From Cricetibacter osteomyelitidis (GTDB taxonomy: Bacteria; Pseudomonadota; Gammaproteobacteria; Enterobacterales; Pasteurellaceae): a stretch of DNA of 64,000 bases. The translations under genes were made by a program, and so were the position numbers. The notes below the pieces were generated by a model. That model searched no databases and was not told the origin of the DNA. It saw only the letters and a program-made list of their open reading frames with translations. Positions 1 through 8,655 of the stretch are shown in pieces (positions within the stretch are counted from its first letter, which is position 1; each line of letters starts with the position of its first letter). The stretch covers positions 1 through 64,000 of the forward strand of contig NZ_SLYB01000003.1 in NCBI RefSeq assembly GCF_004340985.1, in the 5' to 3' direction.

Positions 1-127
1 GGCTTTTTTGTATTGTTTATGGCTCAAATTATGCTCGTCTAGAGTATTTGCAAAAAAATCAGGGAAAATGACTGCTTGTGTGGTTATCTGAAAGGAAAAA
101 TCAAGAGAAAAGCGATAATGTAAAAAA

Positions 128-170
128 ACAAACCCACTTTTATCAAATTATTTTGAAAAGGTGGGTTTGT
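128..170 (+). terminator. hairpin upstream of dsbD, probable terminator of an off-window gene
   Basis: ACAAACCCAC (128-137) pairs with GTGGGTTTGT (161-170), and TTTT (138-141) with AAAA (156-159) around one bulged G. It lies between whatever ends left of the window and dsbD. It could be a terminator or the structured end of a small transcript; the T tract is short. Confidence 0.45.
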
Positions 171-180
171 CAGTGGTCTG

Positions 181-202
181 AAGAGCCGCAAGGCTCTTTT
201 TT
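181..202 (+). terminator. rho-independent terminator
   Basis: AAGAGCC (181-187), loop GCAA, GGCTCTT (192-198), then a run of T. This is a canonical intrinsic terminator just downstream of the 128-170 hairpin. It probably ends a transcript whose gene lies mostly or wholly outside the window. Confidence 0.75.
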
Positions 203-277
203 GTTTACTCAAATTGCTTATAGAGTTTCAACATAAAGTGCGGTAGAATTTGTAAAAATTTTGTAAATCCGATTATT

Positions 278-1990
278 ATGCGAAAACTTTATTCCTTTAT
301 ATTTTTATTCTTAATATTTTTCAGCCTCAATCTGCACGCCGGTTTATTTGATAATAATAAATCCAAATATTTGCGTTCGGAGCAAGCCTTTGTATTTTCT
401 GCTCAGCAACAATCGCAACAAATGACATTGCATTGGCAAATTGCCGATGGCTATTATTTGTATAAAAAAGAAATCAATATTAAACCGCTTAATGCCGAAA
501 TTGGGAACATTGTGTTTCCTGTTGCAGAACAATACCACGACGAATTTTTCGGTAATGTGGAAATTTTCCGTCACGAATTAAATATTGATGTGCCGCTCAC
601 GCAAATCGCCCGGAATGCACTGTTGGAAATCACTTACCAAGGTTGCACCAAAGGCTTTTGTTATCCGCCGGAAACCCAAAGGATTACGCTCAAAAGTGCG
701 GTTGAAAACGCCGAAATTTCTGCAAATTCCACCGCACTTTCCGAACAAGACCGACTGGCACAAGGCTTGGTACAAAATAAAACATCTATGTTTTGGTTTT
801 TCTTACTGGGTTTAGGCTTAGCATTTACCCCATGCGTATTACCGATGCTGCCGTTGCTTTCCGCCATTGTAATCGGACAAAACCGCGGTAATACGATTCG
901 TGCCTTTGGCTTAAGTTTTACCTATGTACAAGGCATGGCGGTCACTTATACGGCAATGGGCTTAATTGTCTCTGCCGTCGGTTTGCCCTTCCAAGTGGCA
1001 TTACAAAGCCCTGCGGTGTTAATCACATTATCGGTGATTTTTGTCTTGTTGGCACTTTCCATGTTCGGTTTATTTGAATTACAACTGCCAAGCAGCCTAC
1101 AAACAAAACTCACGGCTTGGAGCCAAAAACAACAAAGCGGAGCATACGGCGGCGTGTTCGCAATGGGTATGATTGCCGGACTTATCGCCTCACCCTGTAT
1201 CACCGCGCCTCTATCCGGCGTATTACTCTATGTGGCACAAACCGGTGATATGCTTACCGGCGGATTAACGCTCTATTTGCTGGCATTGGGAATGGGCGTT
1301 CCGTTAATGCTGATTACCTTATTCGGCAATAAAGTCCTGCCGAAATCCGGCGATTGGCTGAACGCAGTCAAAACCGCATTCGGTTTTGTGATGTTGGCCT
1401 TGCCGGTATTTTTAATTTCCCGATTATGGCCTGAATGGGAATGGCGATTATGGTCGTTGTTGAGCGTGAGTTTCTTAATTTGGCTCGCTCTGCAATTTAA
1501 ACAAGGCTGGTTCGCCCGTGTGGTGCAAGTGATTTTGTTAGTTGCTGCCATTATTATTGCGAAACCGCTACAAGATTGGATTTGGCAACCCACGGTTACA
1601 CCGCAAAGTGCGGTGGAAAATTACAATAATTTTCAAGCCATCACCACTTATGAAGAACTACAACAAGTATTAGCCGATAACCCTAAATCTTTTGTGATGC
1701 TGGATCTTTATGCGGATTGGTGTGTGGCTTGTAAAGAATTTGAGAAATATACCTTTAGTGACAGAAACGTTCAGCAAGCCTTTGCAAATCTGCTGCTATT
1801 ACGGGTAGATATGACAAAAAATTCAGAAAGCAACCGCACTTTAATGACGCAGTTAAACGTAATCGGTTTACCGACAATAATTTTCTTTGATCAACAGGGC
1901 AAAGAAATTTCCGGTTCCCGCGTTACCGGTTTTATGCCACCGGAATCGTTTTTAGATTGGTTAACAAATATCGGTATTATTAACAAATAA
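278..1990 (+). CDS. dsbD: thiol:disulfide interchange protein DsbD
   Basis: Inner-membrane protein that carries electrons from cytoplasmic thioredoxin to periplasmic DsbC/DsbG and to cytochrome c maturation. All three modules and their cysteine pairs are visible. Residues 1-21 are a signal peptide. The periplasmic alpha domain has C123/C128 (GCTKGFC). The multi-TM beta domain (about 170-430) has C186 (FTPCVLP) and C307 (ASPCITAP). The C-terminal thioredoxin-fold gamma domain has WCVAC (C482/C485). At 570 residues it has the normal family length. The ATG follows an AT-rich region without a strong ribosome site, but the signal peptide starts there. No partner gene is adjacent. Confidence 0.97.
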   Translation: MRKLYSFIFLFLIFFSLNLHAGLFDNNKSKYLRSEQAFVFSAQQQSQQMTLHWQIADGYYLYKKEINIKPLNAEIGNIVFPVAEQYHDEFFGNVEIFRHELNIDVPLTQIARNALLEITYQGCTKGFCYPPETQRITLKSAVENAEISANSTALSEQDRLAQGLVQNKTSMFWFFLLGLGLAFTPCVLPMLPLLSAIVIGQNRGNTIRAFGLSFTYVQGMAVTYTAMGLIVSAVGLPFQVALQSPAVLITLSVIFVLLALSMFGLFELQLPSSLQTKLTAWSQKQQSGAYGGVFAMGMIAGLIASPCITAPLSGVLLYVAQTGDMLTGGLTLYLLALGMGVPLMLITLFGNKVLPKSGDWLNAVKTAFGFVMLALPVFLISRLWPEWEWRLWSLLSVSFLIWLALQFKQGWFARVVQVILLVAAIIIAKPLQDWIWQPTVTPQSAVENYNNFQAITTYEELQQVLADNPKSFVMLDLYADWCVACKEFEKYTFSDRNVQQAFANLLLLRVDMTKNSESNRTLMTQLNVIGLPTIIFFDQQGKEISGSRVTGFMPPESFLDWLTNIGIINK

Positions 1991-2092
1991 GAAAAAGTTA
2001 TTTTCTTTTTTAATTATTGTTAAAAAATTGTAAGCTCACTACAATACGCCCCGAACAAACAATTCAACAATTTTTATAAAGGAAAAATAAAA

Positions 2093-2497
2093 ATGGAAAA
2101 ATTAAACAAATATCATCCCCTTGCTTTAGCATTATTACGTATCGTTGCCGGCTATATGTTCTTGTTGCACGGTACTGCGAAATTCTTTGAATTCCCGATT
2201 TCAATGACCGGTGGCAACGGCAGCGTACCATTATTCTCAATGTACGGCATAGGCGGTTTAATCGAAGTGAGCGGCGGTTTATTATTAATCTTAGGTTTAT
2301 TCACCCGCCCGGCAGCATTTTTAATGTCCGGTCAAATGGCTTACGCCTATTTCATTATGCATGCCAAAGCGGCGGATATTTTCCTGCCATTGGCCAACCA
2401 GGGCGAATTGGCATTATTATACTCTGTCGTATTTTTCTTATTCGTGTTCAGCGGTCCGGGTGCATTTGCATTAGATAATAAATTTGTGAAAAAATAA
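2093..2497 (+). CDS. DoxX family membrane protein
   Basis: A 134-residue protein with four hydrophobic segments. It shows the DoxX pattern: N-terminal ALALLRIVAGYMFLLHG, a middle GGLIEVSGGLLLILGLFTRPAA and a C-terminal TM segment. DoxX proteins are small inner-membrane proteins linked to redox and oxidative-stress functions. The precise role is unknown here. An AAAGGAAAAA ribosome site precedes the ATG. It lies about 100 bp after dsbD, with only a weak hairpin between, so readthrough is possible. A strong terminator follows. Confidence 0.85.
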   Translation: MEKLNKYHPLALALLRIVAGYMFLLHGTAKFFEFPISMTGGNGSVPLFSMYGIGGLIEVSGGLLLILGLFTRPAAFLMSGQMAYAYFIMHAKAADIFLPLANQGELALLYSVVFFLFVFSGPGAFALDNKFVKK

Positions 2498-2520
2498 CCG
2501 CACTTTTTACCGGAATAGCT

Positions 2521-2553
2521 AAAGGGAAAACTATTGTGTTTTCCCTTTGTTTA
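2521..2553 (+). terminator. terminator of the DoxX gene
   Basis: AAAGGGAAAAC (2521-2531) pairs with GTTTTCCCTTT (2538-2548), six-base loop, followed by GTTTATT. Its position directly after the stop codon and a USS fits an intrinsic terminator. Confidence 0.75.
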
Positions 2554-2638
2554 TTGATAAAGTCAATAATTTTAAACTCTCTCCCGTAAACGGGGGAAGA
2601 TTTGTCAGCAATCTAAGGAAAACCCATTGTGTTTTCGC

Positions 2639-3529
2639 TTATTTTTTATTCCGCTCCCAATGCTGTTCCAACATTTTTACCAAATAGGTCATTACTTTGC
2701 CTTGTGATAGTTGACGGGAACGCAGGCAAATCACGGGAATCACATTGCCTTCCGGTTCGGCTTCCAATTTTAATTTTACCAATCGGCCTTGTTTTAACGC
2801 ATTTTCCGCCAACCGTTCCGGTACATCTGCCCAACCAATATTGCCTTCCGCCAAATTCAATAAATTGTAGTAGCTGTTGGAATACCAAGGCATTGGTGAC
2901 AAAGCATTGCTGAATAAATGCTCTTTATGCTCCAAACTTCGATGAACTAAATGGCGGTGACGGGTCAAATCATCCAAAGAAACAATGTCCGACTTTGCTA
3001 ACGGATGTTCCGGTGCCGCCACGGCAATAAATCGGTTATAACCAAGAAAGAACATATCTAATTGATTTTGCGAGGTATAATTGCGATAAGCCACACCTAA
3101 ATGAGCCTGCCCCGAATCAATCATTGTTTCAATATCAAAGGTGGAAGCCGTGATTAGTTCGATAATCGTTGTAGGAAATTGTTCGGCAACCTGTTGAAAT
3201 AAGTCTGTTAAATCATCGCTCAGCAAGGTTTCATCAAAGGCAATAGTAATTTGATGTTCCTGAGTTTGTTCAAGTGCGGTGAGTTTTTGATCTAAAAATT
3301 GCGATTGTTGCAATAATAATTTAATCTGCGGTAATAATGCCTTACCGTTTTCCGTAAGCGTCACCGAACCTTTTTCCCGCACAAATAATTCTTGATTAAA
3401 TTCAATTTCCAAATTGCCAATAGCCTGACTGATGCCGGATTGAGCCCGATTAAGCTTGCGAGCCACCGCAGAAAATGAGCCCAATTCCGTTACAGCGACA
3501 AAAATTTTTAATTGCTCTAATGTGTACAT
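2639..3529 (-). CDS. LysR-family transcriptional regulator
   Basis: A 296-residue LysR regulator. The N-terminal winged helix-turn-helix (about 1-60) reads MYTLEQLKIFVAVTELGSFS and then AVARKLNRAQSGISQAIGNLE. A periplasmic-binding-like co-inducer domain (about 90-290) follows. It is divergent from a PACE efflux gene, and a perfect 8-bp-arm palindrome (3552-3570) lies between them. This arrangement matches Acinetobacter aceR-aceI, where the LysR protein activates the efflux gene in response to biocides or polyamines. Regulation of the neighbour is inferred; the ligand is unknown. Confidence 0.9.
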   Translation of the reverse strand: MYTLEQLKIFVAVTELGSFSAVARKLNRAQSGISQAIGNLEIEFNQELFVREKGSVTLTENGKALLPQIKLLLQQSQFLDQKLTALEQTQEHQITIAFDETLLSDDLTDLFQQVAEQFPTTIIELITASTFDIETMIDSGQAHLGVAYRNYTSQNQLDMFFLGYNRFIAVAAPEHPLAKSDIVSLDDLTRHRHLVHRSLEHKEHLFSNALSPMPWYSNSYYNLLNLAEGNIGWADVPERLAENALKQGRLVKLKLEAEPEGNVIPVICLRSRQLSQGKVMTYLVKMLEQHWERNKK

Positions 3530-3551
3530 TTTGGCTTCCTACACTTCTACC

Positions 3552-3570
3552 CTATCACTTTTAGTGATAG
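3552..3570. promoter_or_regulatory. palindromic operator between LysR gene and PACE gene
   Basis: CTATCACT-TTT-AGTGATAG is a perfect inverted repeat in the 117-bp divergent intergenic region. A TATAAT -10 box for the efflux gene lies at 3601-3606, so the palindrome sits upstream of that promoter, as expected for LysR activation. It also resembles tet operators in sequence, but no TetR gene is nearby. Confidence 0.55.
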
Positions 3571-3646
3571 AGTTTAACTTCTTTTATCATAAATTACGAG
3601 TATAATTCGTAGCAACGTTTGATTAAACTAAATTTTAGGAGTAAAA

Positions 3647-4084
3647 ATGTCTTTAACAGAACGTATTTTCCACGCGATTTTATTTGAAATCTTTGTAGTG
3701 CTCTTCACTGTGTTATTAATGGCGGGAGCCACTCATCACGGAACCGGGGCATTATCCGGTACGATTATCGGTATTTCAGTTATGGCAATGGTGTGGAATA
3801 TGGTGTTTAACTGGGCATTTGATAAATTCCATACGGGAGCAAGAGAAAAACGCAGTCTGGTTACCCGTTTATTGCACGTAACTTTATTTGAAGGCGGGTT
3901 GTTGCTCGCTACGATTCCCTTTGTCGCTTGGGCATTGAATATCAGCTTATGGGAAGCTTTTGTAATGGATATTGCGATGACAATTTTTGTGACGGCTTAT
4001 TCTTTTGTTTATAACTATATTTATGATCATGCCAGAGCAGCTCTTATTGCCCGTCGTGGTGCAAAAAGAGTAAAACCGGCATAA
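3647..4084 (+). CDS. PACE-family (AceI-like) multidrug/biocide efflux transporter
   Basis: A 145-residue inner-membrane protein made of two tandem bacterial transmembrane pair domains, four TM helices in all. Each half starts with a similar motif (RIFHAILFEIFVVLF and RLLHVTLFEGGLLLA), and the first half ends NMVFNWAFDKF, all hallmarks of the proteobacterial antimicrobial compound efflux family. Members export chlorhexidine, acriflavine and short diamines by proton antiport. The acidic residue in the first helix (E16) matches the essential Glu of AceI. TTTTAGGAG precedes the ATG. The divergent LysR gene is the likely activator. Confidence 0.92.
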   Translation: MSLTERIFHAILFEIFVVLFTVLLMAGATHHGTGALSGTIIGISVMAMVWNMVFNWAFDKFHTGAREKRSLVTRLLHVTLFEGGLLLATIPFVAWALNISLWEAFVMDIAMTIFVTAYSFVYNYIYDHARAALIARRGAKRVKPA

Positions 4085-4095
4085 TCAAAAATCAA

Positions 4096-5148
4096 CTATT
4101 CATTAGACGGCCAAGCATTAACCACCGCTTTTACTAAGGTTGCAAGGGGAATGGCAAAAAAGACGCCCCAGAATCCCCATAATCCGCCGAAGATTAATAC
4201 GGCAATAATGATCGTAAGCGGATGCAAATTCACCGCTTCGGAAAATAAGAATGGCACTAATAAATTGCCGTCTAATAATTGACTAATCACATAAGCCGCC
4301 ATGAGATAACCAAAGGTCGGGCTGATACCGAATTGCAGTAATGCCACCAACGCAACCGGGATCGTGACTAAGACCGCACCGATATAGGGCACTAATACGG
4401 AAAAACCTACGGCAACCGCTAATAGCAACGGATAACGCAATCCGAAAAATAAGAAAATAATATAGCTGACTACGGCTACAATCAGAATTTCAAGGGATTT
4501 TCCGCGGATGTAATTTGCAATTTGAAATTGCATTTCTTTCCAGACTTTAGATGCCAACGTACGGTTTCGCGGTAAAAAACGGCTGACTGCCGCCAATAAT
4601 TCTTTCTTGTCTTTTAGCAAGAAAAAAACCATCAAAGGTACAAGAAAAATATAAATACCGATTGTCACCAAACTCATTAAAGAGGTTATCGAAAGTTTTA
4701 CCACAGATTCGCCATAGCCTAGAATGCGTTCGCGGGATGCATTAAACAGGCTGTCCACCATGGCATAATCAATGACTTCGGGATAATGTTCCGGCAATGA
4801 TAAGACCCATTCCTGCAATTGATTCACCATATTCGGCAAATCTTGGATTAAACTGAGCGTTTGGTTCCAGAGCGTCGGTAGCAAGAACACGACCATAAAA
4901 AATACGAGACTGATAAAACCGCCCAACACTAAAAAGAGAGAAAGTGCATGGGGTAATTTTAACGTATCGGTAAGAATTCGAATCGGCCATTCCAATAAAT
5001 AGGCTAATACAATGGCAATTAATAGCGGTGCTATTAAGTGACTGAAAAAATAAAAGACAATAAAACCGAAAAATAAAATGGCAAACAATCCCATTGCTTG
5101 CGGATCGCTGAAGCGGCGTTTGTACCAACTTTTAATCATCTCAATCAT
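4096..5148 (-). CDS. perM: AI-2E family transporter (PerM-like permease)
   Basis: A 350-residue polytopic membrane protein with the AI-2E/PerM fold: an N-terminal hydrophobic pair, a soluble middle region ([20 protein letters not shown]), and C-terminal helices with conserved [20 protein letters not shown] and [20 protein letters not shown]. Homologues include E. coli PerM and Na+/H+ or autoinducer-2 exporters. The substrate cannot be told from sequence. The gene is alone on its strand, convergent with the PACE gene only 11 bp away. Confidence 0.85.
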   Translation of the reverse strand: MIEMIKSWYKRRFSDPQAMGLFAILFFGFIVFYFFSHLIAPLLIAIVLAYLLEWPIRILTDTLKLPHALSLFLVLGGFISLVFFMVVFLLPTLWNQTLSLIQDLPNMVNQLQEWVLSLPEHYPEVIDYAMVDSLFNASRERILGYGESVVKLSITSLMSLVTIGIYIFLVPLMVFFLLKDKKELLAAVSRFLPRNRTLASKVWKEMQFQIANYIRGKSLEILIVAVVSYIIFLFFGLRYPLLLAVAVGFSVLVPYIGAVLVTIPVALVALLQFGISPTFGYLMAAYVISQLLDGNLLVPFLFSEAVNLHPLTIIIAVLIFGGLWGFWGVFFAIPLATLVKAVVNAWPSNE

Positions 5149-5235
5149 AATGATTCCTTTCGTCGTTTTTCTTTGAATTATAACAATGATTAAGGCAAAT
5201 AAACCAGGATAATATTCTGATAAAAATGAAAGTCG

Positions 5236-5736
5236 TTATTTTTTCAACAATTGATTTAAAGTTTGTCGGCTACCTTTGCTGATCACGCCAAGTTGTGTCA
5301 GTATATCAAAAATTTGTATCAAATCACCCGCACTTTCCGGCTGAATCAATAAACGTTTTCCAGTATTTAAATCAATCACTAAGATCTTGTCTTCGGTCAA
5401 ATTAATTGCATGAATTTTATTATAATGGACAAACAAATTGCCATAAAAAAAGCCGTTATTTTTGAGAAGTAATGCCGGAAAACGGATAAATGCCGCATAC
5501 ACTGCCAAAATAATAATTGCAACCAATAAATATAAAGAAACTTTTTCAATACTGACCGCACTTTGGTAAATAATAATGCCGATTAATCCGATGAAGATGA
5601 CGGCATCAATTTTCGCCCGCTTTTTTAACCGCACTTTAAGCAACGTTTTACCATACAAATGATCCATACCGAATTGATCGTAAAAAGCAAAAATAAAAAA
5701 GAAAATAATGCCGATGAGAATTAAAAGATTTGTCAT
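5236..5736 (-). CDS. yobD: UPF0266 membrane protein YobD
   Basis: A 166-residue protein with three N-terminal TM helices and a C-terminal soluble part. It matches the YobD/UPF0266 (DUF986) pattern: FYDQFGMD, then KIDAVIFIGLIGIIIYQ, then KNNGFFYGNLFVHYNKIHAINL. The function is unknown. In E. coli yobD also follows manXYZ, so the association is old. A terminator (5746-5777) separates it from manZ, so it is expressed either by readthrough or from its own promoter. Confidence 0.85.
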   Translation of the reverse strand: MTNLLILIGIIFFFIFAFYDQFGMDHLYGKTLLKVRLKKRAKIDAVIFIGLIGIIIYQSAVSIEKVSLYLLVAIIILAVYAAFIRFPALLLKNNGFFYGNLFVHYNKIHAINLTEDKILVIDLNTGKRLLIQPESAGDLIQIFDILTQLGVISKGSRQTLNQLLKK

Positions 5737-5745
5737 ATTAAGAAA

Positions 5746-5777
5746 ACAAAAAATTCTCTCCCTTTCGGGAGAGAGAA
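5746..5777 (-). terminator. manXYZ operon terminator
   Basis: On the minus strand CTCTCCC-GAAA-GGGAGAG is followed by AATTTTTTTG. It lies directly downstream of the manZ stop codon and upstream of yobD. Confidence 0.8.
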
Positions 5778-5790
5778 TAATTACATGTAA

Positions 5791-6639
5791 TTAAGCTAAG
5801 ATACCCGTCCAAGCACCGAAAATACCGATAGCAAAGAAGCCGACGATAATCCATAAAGCATTTACACGATTGCGTAGTAACCACATACAGCCAAAGGTGA
5901 CTAATAGCGGCAATAAACCGGGCATTAAGCTATCTAAAATGCTTTGCACAGTAGTGACTTCCAAGGTACCGTCTTGCTTTTGGATTTCGGACACCACCAA
6001 TGGCACGTTAATGCTGGTCCATTTTTGTACCAAGGCACCGATAATAAACAGACCTAGGATAGAAGCCCCTTCCGTGAGTTTTTGCAACAAACCGCCGCTC
6101 ATATCGCCCACGACATCCAACCCTTTTTTATAGCCATAGGTTACGCCGTAGTAACGAGTCGCCAAGCGCACTAAGTTGAATAATAGGAAGAATAGAATCG
6201 GGCCTAAAATATCGCCGTTAAGCGCTAAAGTCGCCCCTAATGCCGCAAAAATAGGACGCGCGGTTCCCCAATAAATTGGATCACCCACGCCGGCAAGCGG
6301 CCCCATAAGACCGACTTTGATCCCATTGATCGCCGCGTCATCAATTTCTTTACCATTAGCACGTTCTTCTTCCATTGCGATAGTTACGCCCAATACCGGC
6401 GCGGCAACGAAAGGTTGGGTGTTAAAAAATTCAAGGTGGCGTTTTACGGCGTTTTTACGCTCTTCGGAATTTGGATCCGGATATAAACGTTTGATTACCG
6501 GCGCCATTGCATAGGCAAAGCCTAAAGCCTGCATACGCTCAAAGTTCCACGAACCTTGGAATAAATTGGAACGGAGCACTACCGCATTTAAATCACTTTG
6601 CGTTACTTTTCTTACTGTTTGTGAATTTTCAGTTGTCAT
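5791..6639 (-). CDS. manZ: PTS mannose transporter subunit IID
   Basis: A 282-residue membrane component of the mannose PTS. With ManY it forms the channel that moves mannose, glucose, glucosamine or N-acetylglucosamine during phosphorylation. Family features are FQGSWNFERMQALGFAYAMA at the N-terminus, GVTIAMEEERANG, VGLMGPLAGVGDPIYWGT and several C-terminal TM segments. It is the last man gene, 13 bp after manY, and a terminator follows. Confidence 0.97.
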   Translation of the reverse strand: MTTENSQTVRKVTQSDLNAVVLRSNLFQGSWNFERMQALGFAYAMAPVIKRLYPDPNSEERKNAVKRHLEFFNTQPFVAAPVLGVTIAMEEERANGKEIDDAAINGIKVGLMGPLAGVGDPIYWGTARPIFAALGATLALNGDILGPILFFLLFNLVRLATRYYGVTYGYKKGLDVVGDMSGGLLQKLTEGASILGLFIIGALVQKWTSINVPLVVSEIQKQDGTLEVTTVQSILDSLMPGLLPLLVTFGCMWLLRNRVNALWIIVGFFAIGIFGAWTGILA

Positions 6640-6652
6640 AATTCAATCCCTA

Positions 6653-7456
6653 TTAATCTAAACGGTTATCCAAGCCATTGTTATCTGCTGCTGCAACTTG
6701 CACTACTTGTTGGCTTTTGTTGTATTTAGGGTGTAATTGGATATAAAGGATAGCCATAATTGCCCCTAACACGCCTAATGCCACTAAGTTGAAATCGGTA
6801 AAACCGGCGATAACAAAGCCCGCATAGAAGAATGGCATTAAATGGCCTGCGCGCATCATATTGATAACCATCGCATAACCCACGATAGCGATAAAGCCAC
6901 CGGCAATTTTCAGCCCCGTTGTGACTACTGCAGGAATGGCATCTAACATCGTTTGTACGGCATCGGTACCTGCTGTTAATGCAACGATTAATGCCGGGAT
7001 CGCAATACGCATTGCTTGCAATAATAATGCCGAACAATGAAGCCAATCCAAACGGCTTAAATTACCGTCTTGAACGGATTTATCCGCCGCGTGTTGGAAA
7101 CCGACGGTAATCGCACGCACTACATAGGTCAACACCTGTCCTGCAGCGGCAAGCGGAATCGCTACGGCAATACCGGTAGAAATATCCTGACGGCCCACAA
7201 TAACCAAAATAGTGGAGATAATTGAAGCCAAAGCGGCATCCGGCGCAATCGCCGCACCGATGTTCATCCAGCCGAGCGCCATTAATTCAAGCGTACCGCC
7301 AATGATAATCCCCGTTTTAATATCGCCCAATACCAAGCCGATAAGCGTACAGGCAATAAGCGGACGGTGGGTTTGCCATTCATCAAGAATTGATCCCATA
7401 CCTGAAATACAGGCAACGAGGAACACGAAAACAATTTGAATTGCTGAAATTTCCAT
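6653..7456 (-). CDS. manY: PTS mannose/fructose/sorbose transporter subunit IIC
   Basis: A 267-residue polytopic IIC subunit that binds and translocates the sugar. It contains the IIC-Man signatures QTHRPLIACTLIGLVLGD, GGTLELMALGWMNIGAAIAPD and a run of alternating TM helices. An AAGGAAA ribosome site lies before the ATG, and the start is only 10 bp beyond the manX stop, so translation is probably coupled. Confidence 0.97.
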   Translation of the reverse strand: MEISAIQIVFVFLVACISGMGSILDEWQTHRPLIACTLIGLVLGDIKTGIIIGGTLELMALGWMNIGAAIAPDAALASIISTILVIVGRQDISTGIAVAIPLAAAGQVLTYVVRAITVGFQHAADKSVQDGNLSRLDWLHCSALLLQAMRIAIPALIVALTAGTDAVQTMLDAIPAVVTTGLKIAGGFIAIVGYAMVINMMRAGHLMPFFYAGFVIAGFTDFNLVALGVLGAIMAILYIQLHPKYNKSQQVVQVAAADNNGLDNRLD

Positions 7457-7466
7457 TGTTATTTCC

Positions 7467-8444
7467 TTAGATTAAGTTGTTTTTCTTTAATAGATCCATC
7501 ATATATTGACGGTTATCGTTAGAGACTTTGCGCACATCCAATTCAATGCCTTGTGCATCAATTTTCTTGAAGGCTTCAATATCCTTCTCATCAACCGATA
7601 CTGCACTGGTGATCATCTTTTTACCATCTTTATAAGCAATACCACCGATATTCACAGACGTCATTGGCACGCCTGCATCAAGTAAACGCACGATATCACT
7701 AGGGTTGGTGAATAATAGCATAACACGATCATCTCCGTATTCCGGGTTGTTATAGACACGGATCATTTTTTCCACATCAACCACGTGAGCGGTCACACCC
7801 GGAGGTGCTACGCTTTTTAACATTGTAGAACGCACGGAATCTTTTGCCACATCATCGTTCACCACGATAATACGACTGACTTTGCTTTCTTTTGTCCAAC
7901 GAGTTGCGACTTGACCATGAATTAAACGGTCATCAATGCGGACCAGACCGAAGGTCATACGTTTACCGTTATCCACAATTTGCGGCTGTGTTGCCGGTTG
8001 TGGTACGGCTTGTTGAGTAACAGACGTTTCTTCTTTTTCCGCTTCTTGGGATTTTAACGCACGCACACCGATACGGCCGCTTTCCAATGCAATTTCCACT
8101 AATTCGGACAGACTCGGACCGTCATCACGTCCCATAAAGGTTTCCACCAACATAGGTACGTTCACGCCGGTCACAATATCCATATTGTCTTTACCGTCTG
8201 CTACGCGACTTGCTGCATTAAACGGACTACCGCCCCAAGTATCTACCAAAAATAGCACTTCATCGCAGTGAGCCAGCTCACCTGCTAATTTTGCTTGATA
8301 CTTTTGCATGATTGTTTCAGCATTTTCACCGGGCACGAAATCAATAAAAGCAACGTTTTCTTGTTCGCCAATCAACATTTCCGTTGTTTTCAGTAACTGC
8401 TCTGCTGCTACGCCGTGAGTTGCAATAATAATAGCAATACTCAT
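7467..8444 (-). CDS. manX: PTS mannose transporter subunit IIAB
   Basis: A 325-residue cytoplasmic fusion of IIA and IIB that passes phosphate from HPr to the incoming sugar. H10 (IIATHG) is the IIA phosphorylation site and H176 (DDRLIHGQVATRW) the IIB site. The domains are joined by an Ala/Pro/Gln-rich linker at about 133-160. Length matches E. coli ManX. AGGAGC precedes the ATG. A perfect CRP half-site pair lies about 140 bp upstream, so the operon should be cAMP-CRP activated. Confidence 0.98.
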   Translation of the reverse strand: MSIAIIIATHGVAAEQLLKTTEMLIGEQENVAFIDFVPGENAETIMQKYQAKLAGELAHCDEVLFLVDTWGGSPFNAASRVADGKDNMDIVTGVNVPMLVETFMGRDDGPSLSELVEIALESGRIGVRALKSQEAEKEETSVTQQAVPQPATQPQIVDNGKRMTFGLVRIDDRLIHGQVATRWTKESKVSRIIVVNDDVAKDSVRSTMLKSVAPPGVTAHVVDVEKMIRVYNNPEYGDDRVMLLFTNPSDIVRLLDAGVPMTSVNIGGIAYKDGKKMITSAVSVDEKDIEAFKKIDAQGIELDVRKVSNDNRQYMMDLLKKNNLI

Positions 8445-8582
8445 TTTGAGCTCCTTATTTAATTTTAGTTAGAATTATTTTATTAAATAAAATTTATTAA
8501 ATAAATTCGGGGGGAAGTCTATCACAATCAAGAAAAGAAATTGATATTAATTTACAAAATAGGAATAGCTTTTATTTGGAAA

Positions 8583-8598
8583 TGTGATCTAAATCACA
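8583..8598. promoter_or_regulatory. CRP binding site upstream of manXYZ
   Basis: TGTGA-TCTAAA-TCACA matches the CRP consensus at all ten key positions. It is about 140 bp upstream of manX and just downstream of typA. cyaA lies in this same window, and CRP activation of mannose PTS genes is established in E. coli. Confidence 0.8.
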
Positions 8599-8605
8599 AA
8601 AAAAT

Positions 8606-8640
8606 AACCGCACTTTTCTGCTATCAAATAAAGTGCGGTT
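8606..8640. terminator. inverted-USS terminator after typA
   Basis: AACCGCACTTT (8606-8616) pairs with AAAGTGCGGTT (8630-8640). Two oppositely oriented uptake signals form the stem, a common Pasteurellaceae terminator design. It lies just beyond the typA stop. Confidence 0.7.
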
Positions 8641-8655
8641 AATTTTGATTAAATT

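Noticed and set aside
3-71. Open frame at the left edge that could be the C-terminus of an upstream protein (ending GSNYARLEYLQKNQGK).
   Set aside because: Only 22 codons are visible, another frame is also open to position 90, and no family could be recognised.
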